From: Nonomuraea soli
GTDB taxonomy: Bacteria; Actinomycetota; Actinomycetes; Streptosporangiales; Streptosporangiaceae
Length of the DNA stretch: 64,000 nucleotides
Assembly: GCF_013761175.1 (NCBI RefSeq)
Contig: NZ_JACDUR010000006.1
Location: 372,001 to 436,000 of the forward strand
Reading direction: 5' to 3'
Shown: positions 63,226 through 64,000 of the stretch, in pieces
Layout of the letters: each line of letters starts with the position of its first letter
How positions within the stretch are numbered: the first letter of the stretch is position 1
Notes under the pieces: model-generated
Told to the model about the DNA's origin: nothing
The model's input: the letters and a program-made list of their open reading frames with translations, nothing else
Database searches by the model: none
Position numbers and translations under genes: made by a program

Positions 63226-64000
63226 CTAGCATGGCGGGTCCTTGACGGTCCTGCCGCTGAGGGCCTGGGTGAGGGAGTCGGCCGCGTCGAGGAAGACCTG
63301 TTCGCTGACGCGCCGGTTCATCACGCCGGTGGCGCAGCTGCGGAAGGCCTGGCTGAACTGGGAGTAGTAGGCGGTGCGCGGGCGCATGACCGAGCGGTCG
63401 ACCGACGTCTTGATCTGCGCCGCGAGGTCTTTCAGCTCGGCGGGGCCGATCTCCACCACTTCGGAGGCGGCGGTGGGCCTGGGGAGCTGGAGCAGCGCGG
63501 CGCAGTCGGGGCCGTGGCCCGCGGCGTAGACGGCGTAGACGGAGGACAGGACGGGCGCGTAGCCGCCGCACGCGAACAGGCGCAGCTGCACGTCGTGTCG
63601 CGTGAGGTCCTCGATGAGCTGCAGGGCCTGCCGTTCGCGCTCGGGCCCGACGTGGGCGGAGACGGCCAGCACCGAGCCGCCCAGCACACCTCGCCGTGGC
63701 GCGCGGATCTGGAAGGCGAGCGTGCCGTCCTGGCGGCGCATGAGCGGGTCGGCGGCCAGCCGGTGGAAGGCGATGGGCCAGTTGCGCATGTGGGTGACCT
63801 GGTTGCCCAGGTGGGTCCTGCCGTCGCGGAAGGCCTTCAGGCTGGAGTCCTCGTCGTAGGAGAGGGATTCGGCCAGCACCGGCTCGCGTCCTGCTGTGCG
63901 CTGGTAGTCGCGCAGTGCCTGCCATCCGGCGCTGTCGAGCGCGACCCGGTCGCCGTCCAGGACGTCGGCCAGTTCGAGCATGTTGATCGTGCCGGCCTCC
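63226..64000 (-). CDS. Extracellular solute-binding protein (family 1-like), N-terminus outside the window
   Basis: The reading frame is open to the right edge (EAGTINMLELADVLDGDRV), so the first part, including any signal peptide, is missing and the internal ATG at 63981 is not the start. What remains matches the C-terminal half of sugar-type binding proteins: ESLSYDEDSSLKAFRDGRTH, MRNWPIAFHRLAAD, VLGGSVLAVSAHVGPERERQ, LFACGGYAPVLSSVY. It ends RTVKDPPC. Partner permeases may lie beyond the window; the DUF3500 gene follows directly. Confidence 0.78.
   Translation of the reverse strand, partial: EAGTINMLELADVLDGDRVALDSAGWQALRDYQRTAGREPVLAESLSYDEDSSLKAFRDGRTHLGNQVTHMRNWPIAFHRLAADPLMRRQDGTLAFQIRAPRRGVLGGSVLAVSAHVGPERERQALQLIEDLTRHDVQLRLFACGGYAPVLSSVYAVYAAGHGPDCAALLQLPRPTAASEVVEIGPAELKDLAAQIKTSVDRSVMRPRTAYYSQFSQAFRSCATGVMNRRVSEQVFLDAADSLTQALSGRTVKDPPC

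Overview
The window reads as chromosome from a very GC-rich actinomycete, most likely a Streptosporangiales-type filamentous bacterium (Nonomuraea/Streptosporangium relatives). This is an inference from strong G/C bias at third codon positions, frequent GTG/TTG starts, an AfsR/SARP regulator, ROK regulators, CUT1 sugar ABC systems without their own ATPase, a SigE-like ECF sigma factor, a membrane Ser/Thr kinase and an F420-type (Ddn-like) oxidoreductase. I see no rRNA, tRNA, prophage, insertion sequence or CRISPR array.

Layout. 1-5.0 kb: a secreted beta-propeller protein cut by the left edge, a small P-loop kinase, and a coupled pair of a class III CoA-transferase and a fused carboxyltransferase. 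5.0-11.2 kb (minus strand): ECF sigma factor with a membrane partner, two coupled unknown genes, and an overlapping run of a nitrilase-family amidase, a DUF418 membrane protein and a TAP-type hydrolase with a membrane tail. 11.2-15.1 kb: PLP aminotransferase, secreted propeller-like protein, polytopic Ser/Thr kinase. 15.1-24.7 kb: a carbohydrate locus (ROK repressor and DUF2264 enzyme, divergent from a sugar-binding lipoprotein, two permeases and a GH35-type enzyme), with an acetyltransferase and a hydrolase behind the DUF2264 gene. 24.8-26.8 kb: carbamate kinase overlapping a ring-opening amidohydrolase of the cyanuric acid hydrolase/barbiturase family. 26.9-31.8 kb: small basic protein, aldo/keto reductase under a MerR-type promoter, TetR regulator with a membrane protein, and a second ROK regulator divergent from an MFS transporter.

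31.8-33.4 kb holds short tandem arrays, an RpiB-like isomerase and an SseB-like protein. 33.4-38.1 kb is a tightly overlapping shikimate operon (prepilin peptidase, aroC, aroK, aroB, aroQ, SGNH hydrolase). 38.0-41.4 kb is a large AfsR-type regulator on the other strand. 41.5-46.3 kb: a small secreted protein, a hairpin-rich intergenic element, an F420-type oxidoreductase, an ECF sigma factor with a SnoaL-like tail, and the DinG helicase. 46.5-53.7 kb: a Gln/Pro/Gly-rich repeat protein, CapA-like protein, Na+/H+ antiporter, VOC protein and a short UvrA-like ATPase, closed by a strong terminator. 53.7-60.8 kb: a UBP zinc-finger protein, then a complete branched-chain-type ABC importer with an acyl-CoA synthetase inside the operon. 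60.8-64 kb: an unexplained segment, a mycothiol-isomerase-like protein, a lipoprotein, a DUF3500 protein and a solute-binding protein cut by the right edge.

Two patterns run through the window. Many starts lie 6-8 bases downstream of a TANNNT box with no Shine-Dalgarno sequence, so leaderless transcripts are probably common, and I used this to choose starts. Several regulatory promoters can be read directly: a 19-bp-spacer MerR-type promoter, an 18-bp TetR palindrome and paired ROK operators. The best candidates for under-described biology are the carbamate kinase/ring-opening amidohydrolase pair, the CoA-transferase/fused carboxyltransferase pair, the importer with an embedded acyl-CoA synthetase, and the structured element near 42.2 kb.
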